A stretch of 5,353 nt of DNA, taken from Niveispirillum sp. (GTDB lineage Bacteria; Pseudomonadota; Alphaproteobacteria; Azospirillales; Azospirillaceae). The DNA is taken from NCBI GenBank assembly GCA_016463045.1, contig JAEMSB010000346.1, positions 1-5,353 of the forward strand. The letters run 5' to 3'. A program made the position numbers and the translations under genes. Shown piece by piece: positions 4,603 through 5,353 of this stretch (position 1 is the first letter of the stretch; each line of letters starts with the position of its first letter). The notes beneath the pieces were generated by a model, which saw nothing but the letters and a program-made list of their open reading frames with translations, was not told the DNA's origin and did not search any database.

Positions 4603-5353
4603 CAACGGTTGGGCTTTCCACCGCCCACCCCGGCGCATGCGCCACCGCATCCCCCACCAGGATCAATGACGGGGCGCCAGGGTCGGTGAGTGCCGGCGCG
4701 TGGGGCAGGGCGGCGATGGTGGCAAACCGCACCTCTGCGTCGGGGCGGCAGGCATTGGCGATCAGGGCGGCGGGCGTGTCGGGCGGCAATCCCGCCTTGA
4801 TCAGGCTGCCCGCAATATCGCCCAGCCGGTCGCGCCCCATATAGAGCGCCAGCGTGGTTCCCGGATCGGCCAGCTTGGTCCAGTCGATGGCGTCGGTTTC
4901 CCCCGATGTGCGGCAATGGGCGGTGACCACGCGCATCGACCGTGCCACGCCACGATGGGTCAGCGGCAGGCCCAACTGTGCCGCCGCCCCCATCGCCGCC
5001 GTGATGCCGGGGATCACCGTCACCGCCACACCATGGCTGCGCAGAAATTCCGCCTCTTCGCCGGCGCGGCCAAAGATGAACGGGTCCCCGCCCTTCAAAC
5101 GCACCACGCGCAGCCCCTTCTTGGCGCAGGTGGCCATCAGCCGGTTGGTGAATTCCTGCGGGACGGAGCGGCAGCCCGCCCGCTTGCCCACCGATACCAG
5201 CCGCGTTTCCCGCCGCGCCAGCGCCAGGATGCTGTCGGGCACCAGCGCGTCATGCAGGATGATATCGGCAGAGCCAATGGCGCGGGCGGCATGCAGGGTC
5301 AACAGGCCCGGATCACCGGGGCCGGCGCCCACCAGTGTCACGGCCCCGCCCTC
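4577..5353 (-). CDS. cobA: Uroporphyrinogen-III C-methyltransferase (SUMT), 5' end at or beyond window edge
   Basis: SAM-dependent enzyme that methylates uroporphyrinogen III at C2 and C7 to give precorrin-2, the branch point to sirohaem and cobalamin. Motifs, numbered from the GTG at 5341, are VGAGPGDPGLLTL (4-16, SAM-binding loop), HDALV (30-34), VGKRAG (51-56), VVRLKGGDPFIFGRAGEE (79-96), IPGITAAMGAAAQLGLPLTHR (110-130, the family hallmark) and LALYMG (164-169). About 254 residues fit a stand-alone SUMT rather than the longer CysG fusion. The frame stays open to the right edge (E-G-G-A before the GTG). The true start may therefore lie outside, although GAGG at the very edge is 8 nt from the GTG and could be its ribosome binding site. 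The gene converges on gabD, and its last codons form part of the shared hairpin. A neighbouring nitrite or sulfite reductase or cobalamin cluster upstream would be expected but is not visible. Confidence 0.93.
   Translation of the reverse strand, partial: EGGAVTLVGAGPGDPGLLTLHAARAIGSADIILHDALVPDSILALARRETRLVSVGKRAGCRSVPQEFTNRLMATCAKKGLRVVRLKGGDPFIFGRAGEEAEFLRSHGVAVTVIPGITAAMGAAAQLGLPLTHRGVARSMRVVTAHCRTSGETDAIDWTKLADPGTTLALYMGRDRLGDIAGSLIKAGLPPDTPAALIANACRPDAEVRFATIAALPHAPALTDPGAPSLILVGDAVAHAPGWAVESPTVVPRITAYA

Noticed and set aside
3514..4650. Long minus-strand open frame opposite gabD
   Set aside because: It is antisense to a fully conserved aldehyde dehydrogenase, with His/Arg/Gln-rich shadow composition, and it runs into the cobA 3' end in another frame.
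1..5353. CRISPR array, tRNA/rRNA, insertion sequence or toxin-antitoxin genes
   Set aside because: The only regular repeats are the origin iterons, whose spacing and content do not fit CRISPR. No tRNA-like folds, transposase motifs or small paired genes were seen.

Overview
The window looks like the replication and partition core of a large secondary replicon (chromid or megaplasmid) of a GC-rich alphaproteobacterium, with two ordinary metabolic genes beside it. I infer the group from base composition, codon use and the family make-up. Azospirillaceae/Rhodospirillales is my best guess, but nothing here fixes it.

Left part (1-2277, all on the minus strand). The gene order in transcription direction is repA (Rep_3-type initiator, GTG start at 2277), parA (deviant Walker ATPase with an N-terminal XRE-type helix-turn-helix) and parB (only its first 34 codons are in the window). 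parA and parB are 4 bp apart and look translationally coupled. The roughly 110-bp repA-parA gap holds a lone copy of the replication iteron, a possible parA promoter and a 6-bp-arm palindrome that could be the ParA operator.

Middle part (2278-3081, no gene). This is the origin. Next to repA lie iteron-like sequences in inverted orientation, probably the Rep autoregulation operator. Next come three AT-rich ATTCCTA heptamers, a candidate unwinding element. From 2449 to 2816 there are ten direct 16-bp iterons (consensus CCGGACnTTTnCAACG), many spaced by multiples of about 21 bp. Two of the three wider gaps each hold a perfect match to the IHF consensus WATCARNNNNTTR. The segment 2817-3081 is a gabD leader with two good dyads and no gene that I can support.

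Right part (3082-5353). gabD, an NAD(P)+-dependent succinate-semialdehyde dehydrogenase, is complete on the plus strand. It converges on cobA (uroporphyrinogen-III C-methyltransferase, minus strand), whose 5' end runs to or past the window edge. A perfect 12-bp inverted repeat with a capped inner stem sits between them and overlaps the cobA stop codon.

How it works together (inference from the Rep_3 and ParAB families): Rep would bind the iterons, aided by IHF bending, and open the AT-rich heptamers. As a dimer it would repress its own gene at the inverted sites. The lone iteron before parA could tie partition gene expression or copy control to Rep. Core-type genes next to the origin fit a chromid better than a small plasmid.
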